Shown one piece after another: positions 48,763-59,314 of a stretch of DNA of 64,000 bases (its first letter is position 1; every line of letters begins with the position of its first letter). This DNA comes from Alteromonas sp. 5E99-2 (GTDB lineage: Bacteria > Pseudomonadota > Gammaproteobacteria > Enterobacterales > Alteromonadaceae). The position numbers were made by a program, and so were the translations under genes. The stretch covers positions 336,511-400,510 of the forward strand of contig NZ_JAFNJE010000002.1 in assembly GCF_017368475.1 (NCBI RefSeq). The letters are read 5' to 3'. Below the pieces are notes generated by a model. It was given only the letters and a program-made list of their open reading frames with translations. It made no database searches and was not told the DNA's origin.

Positions 48763-49221
48763 TTATTCGATAATGAAGAGTGGCTGGTCGTATTCCACTA
48801 CTTCTTGGTTTTCGACTAGGATAGCTTTAACAACACCCGCTTTGTCTGACTCAATTTGGTTCATCATTTTCATCGCTTCAACGATGCATAAGGTGTCACC
48901 TACGTTAACAGACTGACCGATTTCAACGAAAGACGGTGTAGTTGGAGAAGACGCTCGATAAAACGTACCTACCATTGGCGACTTCACTGCATGACCTGCA
49001 GGCGCACTTGCTTCAGCAGCTGGAGCTGCTGCAACCGGAGCCGCGGCAACTGGCGCTGCTGGAGCGGGTGCTGGCGCTGCTGCGTATTGCATAGGCATAG
49101 CCGACATATTTTGCACGTTACGGTTAATACGTACTGATTCTTCACCTTCAGTGATCTCTAGCTCGGCAATACCCGACTCTTCAACCAATTCAATGAGTTT
49201 TTTTATTTTTCGTATATCCAT
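48763..49221 (-). CDS. accB: Biotin carboxyl carrier protein
   Basis: 152 residues. N-terminal domain ([16 protein letters not shown]), a long Ala/Pro linker (~45-75), and a C-terminal biotinyl domain with the biotinylated Lys in [11 protein letters not shown]. It carries CO2 between AccC and the AccAD transferase in fatty-acid synthesis. The gene sits 8 bp after aroQ and 11 bp before accC. Confidence 0.98.
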   Translation of the reverse strand: MDIRKIKKLIELVEESGIAELEITEGEESVRINRNVQNMSAMPMQYAAAPAPAPAAPVAAAPVAAAPAAEASAPAGHAVKSPMVGTFYRASSPTTPSFVEIGQSVNVGDTLCIVEAMKMMNQIESDKAGVVKAILVENQEVVEYDQPLFIIE

Positions 49222-49229
49222 GACTTATC

Positions 49230-49676
49230 TCAAGCTTCTTTTAATTCGTTAAGTTTTACAATAGCGGCTGTAAGCGCAAGCTCATAGCCCAATGGTCCTA
49301 ATCCCACCAACACACCAGACGCTATATCTGAGAAATAGGAATGATGTCGAAATGCTTCCCGTTGGTGAACATTACTAAGGTGCACTTCAAAAAACGGGAT
49401 TTTAACTGCAAGAAGTGCATCTCTCAGCGCAATACTGGTGTGAGTGAATGCCGCAGGGTTAAAAATAATTGCATCTATCTTACCCATAGCATTATGAATA
49501 GCCTCTATAAGCACATGCTCTGCATTTGACTGACAATGAGATAAAGCAACCCCTTGACTAGACGCCAATGTATTCAACCTATCCACTATAGTATCCAGAG
49601 AGACGGCACCGTATTTATCAGGTTCCCTTTGCCCTAATAAATTTAAGTTTGGTCCATTTAGCAATAAAATATTCAT
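49230..49676 (-). CDS. aroQ: Type II 3-dehydroquinate dehydratase
   Basis: 148 residues. Third step of the shikimate pathway. Motifs: [20 protein letters not shown] with the catalytic Tyr in [25 protein letters not shown], and the [18 protein letters not shown]is site. It is first in the aroQ-accB-accC operon, a conserved arrangement in proteobacteria. About 225 bp upstream separate it from dsbD. Confidence 0.97.
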   Translation of the reverse strand: MNILLLNGPNLNLLGQREPDKYGAVSLDTIVDRLNTLASSQGVALSHCQSNAEHVLIEAIHNAMGKIDAIIFNPAAFTHTSIALRDALLAVKIPFFEVHLSNVHQREAFRHHSYFSDIASGVLVGLGPLGYELALTAAIVKLNELKEA

Positions 49677-49901
49677 AACGTGATGACATGTTCTTCGAAA
49701 AACTCACTTAATTGCCATTTCAACAAATGACAACAAAAATAGCGAGATAATTTTCCGAAATTCCACTCTTTTGTTAGTTAACACCCTAATTCAATACAGA
49801 GTATAACCAAATCCCGTAAGTTAGCAGCAAAATACTGGTCTAATCTCAGAACTTGGTTGTAATTTTTTACTCATCGAAGAGGTTATGAATCAACTTTATC
49901 G

Positions 49902-51704
49902 TTAAAAAATGCTGTTGATATGCTCTGCAAAAGGTTCAGCCTTCATAAATCCGGTGATCCTTGATTGGTTAACTTCGTTGCCACGTGTGTCGAAAAACAA
50001 GATAGTGGGTAAACCAAGTACATCAAAATGCTCTTGGAACTCGTCATTCACAGGCGTTACGTCAGTTAAATCTATTTGCATCCAAACGCTATTAGAAAGT
50101 GCGTCAACAACGTCTTGGTTAGGGAAAGTACGGGTTTCGAACTCTTTACACGCCACACACCAGTCTGCATATAAGTCCACCATAACGGTTTTGTTATTTG
50201 CGTTGGCAGCGGCTAGTTTTTCTTTAAAATCAGCTAGGCTTGTTACCTTTATAAACTTGGGATGACCATGCTCTAATTCCTCTGAATGACTAGCTTGAGT
50301 CCCTAGCAATTGGGTTCTTAGGATTTCATACCCAAAGATCGCACTGGCAATTAAACCTGACAATACAACCAGTGTACGGATATTTTTCCCAGCACTTGCC
50401 GCAGATTCATTGTTTTTCACAAAATAATAGCCAAACGCTGCTAACCCCAATGCGCTATAGAGTAATTGAGAATATTCACTGATCCACATTCTTTCAATAA
50501 ACAGTATGGCAACCGCTATCATCATAAAGCCAAATGTCACTTTAACGATATTCATCCAGCCACCCGCTTTAGGTAATAATTTACCCCCTGTTACACCAAA
50601 TAGAATAAGCGGAATACCCATACCAATACTCAAGACATACAGGGCGATGAAACCAAGGAACAAATCACCACTTTGTGCGATGTAAAGCAATATCGCAGTA
50701 AGAGGTGCAGTGGTGCAAGGAGACGCCACTAAACCAGATAATATGCCCATAACAAATACACCAAACGCATTTCCTTGTTTTTGATTGTTACTTACGTTGC
50801 TTAAACGTTCTTGCCACGAACTCGGCAATTGCAATTCATAGGTACCAAACATGGCTAATGCGAGCAAAATGAATATAACGATAAACACGCTGAGCAAAAT
50901 TGGGTTTTGCAATGCGGCTTGAAACTGTACTCCAGCTGATGCTACTACCAATCCCAACAATGAATAGGTAATCGCCATGCCTTGCACGTAGATAAATGAC
51001 AACCAAAAAGCACGTCCAGTACTTCCACTATTCCCTTGACCAATCACAATGCTGGATAAGATCGGATACATAGGAAATACACAAGGAGTGAACGCCAGCA
51101 AAACACCTAAACCCAAAAAGCCAATCAAGGTCACAACTAGCCCTTCGTTGTTGGCTAACTTTTCTGCTAAACCAAACTGGGAAGCGCCACTGGTGCTTTC
51201 AGTATTTACATTTTCATTTGCAGCAGCGCCTTTATTTGCGCCAGCGCCAACTTCACCTAAATAAATTTTATGAATGGTTGGTGGATAACATAAACCAGCA
51301 GAAGCGCACCCTTGAAAACGCAGTGCGACAAGGCCATCTTTTTCAGCGGAAATCAGCGGATAGCTGAAGGTAACTTGGTTGTAAAATACATCTGAAATAC
51401 CAAAGAACTCATCTTCAATTTGCTTGGCTACTGGGAACTCAGGCTCACCTAGCTCAACACCTTTTAACGTTGTTTTAAATTGCTTTTTATATAAATAATA
51501 ACCGTCAGCAATATCAAAGGTGATAATTAGGCTGTCGCCTTTTTGATTAAAATCGAATTGAAATGCTTCCTCTATAGGTAAGAACTTAGGCTGGTCTGCA
51601 AAAGGGTCTTCAAACTCTCCTCCCAATTGCGCATGGCTAGTGGCCGATACAAAACCAAGAAACAACACAAACCAAAATGATGAAAAAACGCGCTTAAATT
51701 GCAT
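49902..51704 (-). CDS. dsbD: Thiol:disulfide interchange protein DsbD
   Basis: About 600 residues from the chosen start. A signal peptide (FKRVFSSFWFVLFLGFVSA) precedes the N-terminal immunoglobulin-like domain with Cys residues in FQGCASAGLCYPP. The membrane domain has eight TM helices with Cys in FTPCVFPMYP and ASPCTTAPLTA. The C-terminal thioredoxin domain has YADWCVACKEF. It carries electrons from cytoplasmic thioredoxin to the periplasm. The ATG ending at 51704 directly precedes the signal peptide; the 32-codon upstream extension is not credible. Confidence 0.96.
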   Translation of the reverse strand: MQFKRVFSSFWFVLFLGFVSATSHAQLGGEFEDPFADQPKFLPIEEAFQFDFNQKGDSLIITFDIADGYYLYKKQFKTTLKGVELGEPEFPVAKQIEDEFFGISDVFYNQVTFSYPLISAEKDGLVALRFQGCASAGLCYPPTIHKIYLGEVGAGANKGAAANENVNTESTSGASQFGLAEKLANNEGLVVTLIGFLGLGVLLAFTPCVFPMYPILSSIVIGQGNSGSTGRAFWLSFIYVQGMAITYSLLGLVVASAGVQFQAALQNPILLSVFIVIFILLALAMFGTYELQLPSSWQERLSNVSNNQKQGNAFGVFVMGILSGLVASPCTTAPLTAILLYIAQSGDLFLGFIALYVLSIGMGIPLILFGVTGGKLLPKAGGWMNIVKVTFGFMMIAVAILFIERMWISEYSQLLYSALGLAAFGYYFVKNNESAASAGKNIRTLVVLSGLIASAIFGYEILRTQLLGTQASHSEELEHGHPKFIKVTSLADFKEKLAAANANNKTVMVDLYADWCVACKEFETRTFPNQDVVDALSNSVWMQIDLTDVTPVNDEFQEHFDVLGLPTILFFDTRGNEVNQSRITGFMKAEPFAEHINSIF

Positions 51705-51848
51705 GATACCTATACTTACTATAACGGTGGCATTCGATAGCCAAATAGACCAAATGTCTCTTGAATTACTTTCAAACGACCTTAAATATATAATCAACAT
51801 GGGTTGAAATTCAAAAACCTCAAGACTCAGACTCGCTAAGGAGTAACA

Positions 51849-52370
51849 GTGCCTGTCCTGTTTATATTATTTATAATAGTTCCCATTTTAGAAATTAGCG
51901 TGTTAATTCAGGTAGGTGGAATAATAGGCGGGTTCAACACCCTCATTTTAGTGTTCTTGTCTGCGGCACTGGGATCGTATTTCGTAAAACGAGAAGGTGT
52001 ATCGGCGCTTCAATCTGCACAAGCAAAAATGGCGCAAAATCAACTTCCCGCCAAAGAACTACTTAACGGTGCACTGCTTATACTGGCTGGGGTTATGCTA
52101 ATCACGCCAGGATTCCTTACAGATATTCTAGGGTTGTCTTTAGTCATTCCGCTAACCCGTAAACTTTATGCAGCCATACTCGTCAAAAAGTTGAGTGCTC
52201 ATTTTGTACAAGCCAATGGGCAAGCTCAAGGGGGCTTTCATCAGTCTTATCAGCAACAAACACCTCCGTCAGACCACAATGGCGATGTATTTGAAGGTGA
52301 GTACTCAGAAAAATCACATCGCAAAAGCATTGAGCTAGATAATTCAAAAGACGAGAATAACGAGAAATAA
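51849..52370 (+). CDS. fxsA: FxsA family membrane protein
   Basis: 173 residues starting at GTG with AAGGAG 5 nt upstream. Hydrophobic segments at ~3-45 and ~70-105 (ILFIIVPILEISVLIQVGGI, LILAGVMLITPGFLTDILGL) are the FxsA signature; the tail is hydrophilic. In E. coli FxsA overexpression relieves F-plasmid exclusion of phage T7; its normal role is unknown. Its place just upstream of groES is conserved in gammaproteobacteria. Confidence 0.92.
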   Translation: MPVLFILFIIVPILEISVLIQVGGIIGGFNTLILVFLSAALGSYFVKREGVSALQSAQAKMAQNQLPAKELLNGALLILAGVMLITPGFLTDILGLSLVIPLTRKLYAAILVKKLSAHFVQANGQAQGGFHQSYQQQTPPSDHNGDVFEGEYSEKSHRKSIELDNSKDENNEK

Positions 52371-52393
52371 TTGTGATTTTTTTGCAAATAGCC

Positions 52394-52421
52394 CTTGAGA
52401 TTATCTTGTTACTCCCCATCT
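52394..52421 (+). promoter_or_regulatory. Sigma-32 heat-shock promoter of groESL
   Basis: CTTGAG at 52394-52399 and CCCCATCT at 52414-52421, separated by 14 bp, match the sigma-32 consensus (CTTGAA, CCCCATNT) with one mismatch in the -35. It lies ~113 bp before the groES ATG. No CIRCE element is visible. Confidence 0.88.
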
Positions 52422-52533
52422 TTCCTCGCAGTACCGAAAATGAGCGAACTCTCTATCGGTGAACATACCGGTGTTTTTTTAAATTAAAGAAGCACTTCGC
52501 AATTTGACATTGGAATTTTCAGGAGATTTGAAA

Positions 52534-52824
52534 ATGGCAATTCGTCCTTTACACGACCGCGTCATCATCAAACGTGATGAGCAAGAAAGTAAATCAGCTG
52601 GCGGCATAGTACTAACTGGTTCAGCTGCAGAAAAGTCAACTCGCGGCGAAGTTATCGCTGTTGGTAATGGCAGAGTTTTAGAGAACGGTGACGTTAAAGC
52701 ACTTGACGTAAAAGTGGGCGACACGGTTATTTTTAGCGACGGTTACGGCGTTAAAACAGAAAAATTAGATGGCGAAGAAGTGCTTATTTTAAGCGAAAAC
52801 GACATCTTAGCGATTGTCGAATAA
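52534..52824 (+). CDS. groES: Co-chaperonin GroES
   Basis: 96 residues starting [10 protein letters not shown] at 52534, with AGGAG 8 nt upstream; the frame extends 10 codons further but those are untranslated leader. Seven copies cap the GroEL ring. The mobile loop ([18 protein letters not shown]) is clear. The gene lies 33 bp before groEL, under the heat-shock promoter at 52394-52421. Confidence 0.98.
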   Translation: MAIRPLHDRVIIKRDEQESKSAGGIVLTGSAAEKSTRGEVIAVGNGRVLENGDVKALDVKVGDTVIFSDGYGVKTEKLDGEEVLILSENDILAIVE

Positions 52825-54504
<1,680 letters not shown>

Positions 54505-54545
54505 TAGATTTTTAATCTATGATTTAAGCTCTAACCATTTCAGGA

Positions 54546-54575
54546 AAGCCCGAATATTGCTATTCGGGCTTTTTT
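54546..54575 (+). terminator. Rho-independent terminator after groEL
   Basis: A perfect 11-bp stem (AAGCCCGAATA with TATTCGGGCTT) with a TTGC loop and a T-run to 54575, 41 bp past the groEL stop. Confidence 0.93.
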
Positions 54576-54616
54576 ATTACCTGCTTATCAATGTGAAATG
54601 ACTTTCATATTGTTAA

Positions 54617-56044
54617 TTACCGTTTGGTTACGATTATTTTTGCTAATTTAGCTATCGCTATGGCAGGGTCCGAGGGCACATCTTCAATAAAGAGGTCGGG
54701 CTTAATCGATTGATGACATAAATCTTTTCCTGATGGCCGTGTAAAAATTAAGGTTGGCAAGACCAATTCTAGTTTAGAGCCTGAAAAATTTGATATATCA
54801 ATCCTTCCCGTTGTGCAAGACCTTACTCCACCAGATTGACCGGCTATCACAGCTTGCCCTGAATCTTGTAATGCAGTTAAAAATAAGATTGTTGATGAGT
54901 AACTTAAAGGGCCCATAAGTAAATAAGCCTTACCCGGTATTCGTAAGTTTTCATGACCATTAACAGGCACTAATTGCTCATAGGGCGCTTCAACTATAGA
55001 GCCTAAATCACCTTTGAATGGACCCAAACGAAGGTTTCGTTCTGTCATTCGAATCTTAAATTTGGATAAAAATAAGAAGGGTTCGCTAGCCACATAAGGT
55101 GCAATGCCTTGCTGCCAGTAATGATCGGTGCCACCGGGGTTTTTTCGCACGTCAATAATGACATCTTGCACATTAGCATCGTGAAATGCTTGCCATGAGT
55201 CTTTCATAAATTGAAAAAAGGCTGTTTCGTGTTCCGGCGCGTAATAAAATCTGTCAATGCGCAAGTAACCAATTTTATCATCCAGTATTTTACGTTGAAC
55301 AATATCATCTAAATCAATGGTTTGGTCAGCACTGATTTTTTTGCTTCCAACAATAGAATAAAAACTTTTCTTACTATTATTGGTCACACCAATTTGATAA
55401 TCCCCCTTATCTCCATAAAGCATCCAATACATCTGGGGAAACCTGTCTGAAGCTAGTGCTCTGCGAAAAGTGTCTGTATCACCATGCATTCTGCTCAAGA
55501 TGGCTTGTACAACTTCAGATGCGGCAACACCATTAATAGAAAATATTTCATCGCCTACTGTTATCCCGCTTTCAACATTTGTGGTATCGATGACTAAGAG
55601 ACGATGTGACTCATCTATCGCCACTTTAACAGGGAATATCCGTCCACCATTGTCAATATGAGCATTCATATGCTTTTTAGCATTGGGATAAGCGATCATC
55701 ATATGACCATCTTGAAAATAGGGGTTGAGCTGAGATAAGTATTTCCATGACTCTAACTGTGTCATGGGAGCCAAAATTCCTATTGAGAGTTTGTCAATTT
55801 GCGACTTAACTTCGGCTAAATCCATAGTGAAACTTGGGTCTGGGTGGATCGTATCAAGTCGAATTTTGAGGTCGAGCAAATCCTTTTTTAAATTTTCAAC
55901 CGCAATTAAATCACCTTCAGGCGGATATTTATCATGCGTTTGTGTAATACCTTTTTTATTAACAATCTCAGTCGATTTAGACGCTTGTATGTTAGAGCAG
56001 ACACTCAAAGTAATAATACTGAAGACAAGCAGTATATTTTTCAT
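54617..56044 (-). CDS. Exported S41-type peptidase-like protein
   Basis: 475 residues with a signal sequence (ILLVFSIITLSVCSNIQA). A PDZ-like stretch (GITVGDEIFSINGVAASEVV) is followed by an S41/tricorn-type core: IIDVRKNPGGTDHYW and LLMGPLSYSSTILFL, with the predicted nucleophile Ser in YSS, and VIAGQSGG. S41 enzymes cut protein C-termini or peptides in the periplasm. The substrate is unknown. It lies in the segment bounded by the groEL 3'-end copies and downstream of a 7-TM AraC regulator on the same strand. Confidence 0.85.
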   Translation of the reverse strand: MKNILLVFSIITLSVCSNIQASKSTEIVNKKGITQTHDKYPPEGDLIAVENLKKDLLDLKIRLDTIHPDPSFTMDLAEVKSQIDKLSIGILAPMTQLESWKYLSQLNPYFQDGHMMIAYPNAKKHMNAHIDNGGRIFPVKVAIDESHRLLVIDTTNVESGITVGDEIFSINGVAASEVVQAILSRMHGDTDTFRRALASDRFPQMYWMLYGDKGDYQIGVTNNSKKSFYSIVGSKKISADQTIDLDDIVQRKILDDKIGYLRIDRFYYAPEHETAFFQFMKDSWQAFHDANVQDVIIDVRKNPGGTDHYWQQGIAPYVASEPFLFLSKFKIRMTERNLRLGPFKGDLGSIVEAPYEQLVPVNGHENLRIPGKAYLLMGPLSYSSTILFLTALQDSGQAVIAGQSGGVRSCTTGRIDISNFSGSKLELVLPTLIFTRPSGKDLCHQSIKPDLFIEDVPSDPAIAIAKLAKIIVTKR

Positions 56045-56149
56045 TTTCTGTTCCTTTTTTAATAACTATATTCGCTACATCAGAGTTTAAACCTTAAGTT
56101 GTCGCCCTTTTTCGTAAGCGTTATTTATAAGTAAAATAGCATCTGCTAT

Positions 56150-56187
56150 CTCTGACGATAACTAAACCTATCTAGTTTTCGTCAGAG
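56150..56187. repeat. Long inverted repeat upstream of the S41 gene
   Basis: Arms 56150-56164 and 56173-56187 pair over 15 bp with one mismatch around an 8-nt loop. It lies 106 bp upstream of the S41 start on the minus strand. There is no T-run, so it looks more like an operator or 5' mRNA hairpin than a terminator. Confidence 0.55.
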
Positions 56188-56249
56188 AAAATTTCATGAT
56201 ATTAAACCTGTTGTCATTGGAACCAAAATTGATTTGCCATACGACTAGA

Positions 56250-56279
56250 TTGACCGAACCGGACGTCCAACTCGGTCAA
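56250..56279. repeat. 8-bp inverted repeat just past the AraC gene
   Basis: TTGACCGA at 56250-56257 is exactly complementary to TCGGTCAA at 56272-56279. The loop contains the palindrome GGACGTCC. It begins 11 bp past the AraC stop on the minus strand; it may be a terminator without a clear T-tract. Confidence 0.5.
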
Positions 56280-56289
56280 CCCATACTTT

Positions 56290-57405
56290 TTAGCCTTTAT
56301 TTTTCAGTTGCTTGCGATACTGAGTAGGGGTTATGCCTTTAAATTGTTTAAAAACAGCATTAAAAGTACTTTTAGAGGAGAATCCAGCATCCATCGCTAA
56401 ATCTAAAATTTTGCAATCGTGTTCGACTGCAATTCGTTCACATATAAAATTGACTCTGTATTCATTTACAAACTGATAGAAGTTTTTCTTTGCTTGTTGA
56501 TTGAGTACTTCAGATAAGTGATGACTACTTAAGTCAGTAAGTTTTGCTAAAGAATCCAGTGTAAGTTTATTGTCTAAGTAGGGCTTTTTATCATTCATAT
56601 ACCCAATAATATTACTAAGTAATATTATCCGGGTCTCGTGGTCAAATAATTCCGATTTGGTTTTCAGTCTCTCGTTATTCGAAGCTGCAGATAATTCTTT
56701 AATTTTGAACAATTTTGGCTCACGCCATTGATACAATGAAATGCTATAAATCAACGAAATAAATAAGACATCACTTACTATGACCAACACATAGTTGCCC
56801 TCTAACATACTCCCCAGTAAATCTAAGAACCAAATTACGCCATACATACTCAGCAATACCCACAACCAAGTAAATATTTCAGGGTTAAAATTTGAAAGAT
56901 TATCATCGGCTTGCTGTTTAAATTTCATAATTAAATGAATACTGAAACCTAAATAAACAAATGCTTGAAAGCCCATTAATAACTGAGTTATTAAAATCGC
57001 TCCGCTTTGATGACCAATATTGACCAGATCAATTTTATCTGACGGTGGCAATAGCAAAAAATCTATATTAATAATAAGGCAGAGTAAAAAAGGTATGCTA
57101 TGTAATAAATCATAAAGATGAAAAGGTTTGTCAATGATGGCCGAACGACAATACAAATATAAAAAAGCACCAAAACTCGCAGGGATAAAATACCCCCAAC
57201 CGACAAGGCTAGCAAAAATGGTGTCGCCTGAATGAACAATAACTAATGGACTACAAAAATAAAATGCCATAAAAAGGCACCATATTCCTAAAATACGACC
57301 CGCATTAGTTACTCTTCGATCCAAGATAAGCATAAAAGCTAATAATATCCCTTGAAAAGTACCTATCACATGCAGGTATTGAAATGGTATTGATATTAAA
57401 AACAC
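56290..57405 (-). CDS. Membrane-bound AraC-family regulator (7 TM helices plus HTH)
   Basis: 371 residues. Seven hydrophobic helices fill ~1-225 (for example VIGTFQGILLAFMLIL, PASFGAFLYLYCRS, VLVIVSDVLFISLIYSISLY). The C-terminal ~110 residues are an AraC DNA-binding domain (LTDLSSHHLSEVLNQQ, ILDLAMDAGFSSKSTFNAVF, GITPTQYRKQL). This layout suggests a membrane sensor that acts directly on DNA. It probably controls the S41 protease gene downstream on the same strand; that link is from position only. Confidence 0.88.
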   Translation of the reverse strand: MFLISIPFQYLHVIGTFQGILLAFMLILDRRVTNAGRILGIWCLFMAFYFCSPLVIVHSGDTIFASLVGWGYFIPASFGAFLYLYCRSAIIDKPFHLYDLLHSIPFLLCLIINIDFLLLPPSDKIDLVNIGHQSGAILITQLLMGFQAFVYLGFSIHLIMKFKQQADDNLSNFNPEIFTWLWVLLSMYGVIWFLDLLGSMLEGNYVLVIVSDVLFISLIYSISLYQWREPKLFKIKELSAASNNERLKTKSELFDHETRIILLSNIIGYMNDKKPYLDNKLTLDSLAKLTDLSSHHLSEVLNQQAKKNFYQFVNEYRVNFICERIAVEHDCKILDLAMDAGFSSKSTFNAVFKQFKGITPTQYRKQLKNKG

Positions 57406-57409
57406 CTTA

Positions 57410-57553
57410 ATGTACCAATCTAATTCTAAAGGGCCTCACTATATTCACTTAACTCATTATGAGCAAATAGCTAAGAAAATTAACCCAATAAAACAGGTGG
57501 ATGCGCCCGTATATGGGCGACATGGTGTAAGGGATATTCCATTCATCGCCTAG
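57410..57553 (+). other. Possible short coding remnant (47 codons)
   Basis: An ATG-TAG frame whose translation (ending DAPVYGRHGVRDIPFIA) is unlike random AT-rich sequence. It has no ribosome site and begins 5 bp from the start of the divergent AraC gene. I do not recognise a family. It may be the tail of a gene lost during the rearrangement that left the groEL fragment nearby. Confidence 0.25.
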
Positions 57554-57720
57554 AACATTTCAGTTCTAAGAAGCCCCCGTTGGGCTGACGTTTATTTAAC
57601 TTGAGAGACCTAAGTTACGGCCATTATCGGTAAACTAAAACAAGGCCGACGTATTGTTTTTGTTAATAAAATAGTTTTTCCTAGTATGTGTCACCTTTAT
57701 CAGATTATTGAGGTGAGTCT
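57554..57720. other. Non-coding part of the AraC-to-efflux gap
   Basis: No supported gene, RNA or terminal repeat is seen. The last ~25 bp before 57721 weakly resemble the groEL sequence just upstream of the duplicated block (GAG, GGT and CCT elements in the same order), so the remnant may begin slightly earlier than 57721. Confidence 0.35.
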
Positions 57721-57872
57721 CCTAAACCCAACTAAAGTAACTCGTAGCGCGCTTCAGTTTGCTTCATCAATCGCTAGTTTAATGATTACTACTGAAAGCT
57801 ATGGTTGCTGAATTACCAGCAGACGACTTGCCTGCGATGTCGGACATGATTTATGTCAACGGCAAAATGTAA
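57721..57872 (+). pseudogene. Truncated, frameshifted copy of the groEL 3' end
   Basis: 57721-57827 matches groEL 54336-54441 with two substitutions and one inserted A (in GAAAGCT against GAAGCT) that breaks the frame. After the insertion the frame reads [17 protein letters not shown] and then IYVNGKM to a TAA at 57870-57872. The genuine gene continues [14 protein letters not shown] instead. The copy lacks the first ~490 codons and any promoter, so it is dead. The alternative tail suggests that it derives from a different groEL allele or paralogue rather than a simple copy. Confidence 0.9.
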
Positions 57873-58100
57873 GCTTTCCATCAATCCAAGAAAAGCAAAA
57901 AATAATTTTGAACAATTCTCCACTAGCCTAGTCAAAAAATCCAACCAAAGTCGAGCGCAACTCCGTGTTTAGTGACAATTTTCTGTCAATTCGGATAATC
58001 GCAAATTACAATACAACAATGATATTTATTCATTATATTAGATGTAATTCATTTAGCGGCTACACTTACTATGGCACCGTAAACGCACAGAGAAAGCACA
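57873..58100. other. Leader region of the RND efflux operon
   Basis: About 230 bp between the groEL remnant and the adaptor gene. TGACA at 57973-57977 and TGTCA at 57984-57988 form a small inverted repeat that might bind a regulator. No divergent TetR-type regulator gene is present, so control is probably from elsewhere. Confidence 0.35.
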
Positions 58101-59300
58101 ATGCGAAAAATGTCCGAAATGTTCTCAGTAACTCCCAACTTTAGCGCAAAAATACTCAAGCCTTTGCTATTGGTCACAACCGTAGTAGCACTAGCGGCCT
58201 GCAGTAAACCTGGAGGTCCGCCGCCTCGAAATTCAGGTCCTGCTGAAGTGCTTGCCTATACAGTAGAAAAGCAAAAAGTCCCCCTTTCAAGTGAGTTAAC
58301 TGGCCGTGTTGTCGCGGCGGTTACTGCTGAAATTCGCCCTCAGACCAGCGGTATTGTGCTTAATCGCTTATTTACTGAAGGTAGTGAAGTTGAAGCAGGT
58401 CAATTGCTTTATGAAATCGATTCTTCATCGGCACAAACTACGGTCAGCGATGCAGAAGCAACACTTGCTAGTGCAAATGTTGCCTTAGCCAGTGCCAAAG
58501 CTAAGGCGGTGCGTTACAGAGAATTAGTGGATATAGAAGCCGTCAGCCAAGAAAGCGCCGAAGAAGCCGATGTTGCATATAAACAAGCTATATCTACCGT
58601 TGATTCAGCCAAAGCTAACTTAGAATCAGCCAAGCTTTCTTTGTCTTATTCTAATGTGACTTCTCCGATTAAAGGTCAAATTGGGCGTTCTACTGTAAGT
58701 AAAGGCGCCTTGGTGACTGCCAACCAAACAGATCCACTTGCCACAGTACAACAACTGGACTCTGTTTACCTTGACGCAACACAATCAGCGTCAAAGTTTT
58801 TAAAAATTCGCGAACAGTTTAGAACTGGGGAAGTGCAACTTGATAATGCGAGCCCAGTAGTACGACTCATTAAAAATGACGGAAGCTTATATGAACTTGC
58901 AGGAACTTTAGGTTTGGAAGACGCCGTTGTGGATGAAACAACAGGTACAGTGACTGTACGTTCTTTGTTTCCAAACCCAAACAGAGAATTAATTCCAGGA
59001 ATGTACGGAAAAATAAGAATTGAAGGCGCTATTTTACAAGACGCATTGGTGGTGCCCCAAGTTGCCATTAGCCGAGACGTAAAAGGTAACGCCTTAGCCT
59101 ATGTGATTGGCGACGACAATGTTATAGAAGAGCGCATGTTGACCACAGGCGCTACTGTAGGCGACCAGTGGATAGTTGAAAGTGGCTTAAAAGCAGGCGA
59201 GCGTATCGTTGTTGAAGGCTTACAAAAAATTCAAGCTGGCTCAGTGGTGAATGTCGCAAACGACGACAAGTCGGTATCCACACAAGCACCTTCTAACTGA
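58101..59300 (+). CDS. RND efflux periplasmic adaptor (membrane fusion) lipoprotein
   Basis: 399 residues. Lipobox ALAAC with lipid-anchored Cys34. The biotinyl-lipoyl half-motifs (AEIRPQTSGIVLNRLFTEGS, NVTSPIKGQIGRSTVSKGAL) bracket an alpha-helical hairpin (~105-165), and the C-terminal part is beta-barrel plus membrane-proximal domain (LIPGMYGKIRIEG). It links the RND pump to the outer-membrane channel, like AcrA/MexA. First gene of a three-gene operon, 14 bp before the pump. Confidence 0.94.
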   Translation: MRKMSEMFSVTPNFSAKILKPLLLVTTVVALAACSKPGGPPPRNSGPAEVLAYTVEKQKVPLSSELTGRVVAAVTAEIRPQTSGIVLNRLFTEGSEVEAGQLLYEIDSSSAQTTVSDAEATLASANVALASAKAKAVRYRELVDIEAVSQESAEEADVAYKQAISTVDSAKANLESAKLSLSYSNVTSPIKGQIGRSTVSKGALVTANQTDPLATVQQLDSVYLDATQSASKFLKIREQFRTGEVQLDNASPVVRLIKNDGSLYELAGTLGLEDAVVDETTGTVTVRSLFPNPNRELIPGMYGKIRIEGAILQDALVVPQVAISRDVKGNALAYVIGDDNVIEERMLTTGATVGDQWIVESGLKAGERIVVEGLQKIQAGSVVNVANDDKSVSTQAPSN

Positions 59301-59314
59301 GTTAGGTTAATATC

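Noticed and set aside
57554..57720. Insertion sequence ends beside the groEL remnant
   Set aside because: No terminal inverted repeats, transposase fragment or short target duplication could be found; only the groEL duplication is certain.
57971..57990. TetR-type operator for the RND operon
   Set aside because: Only 5-bp arms, and no TetR regulator gene nearby; kept as a weak note, not a site call.
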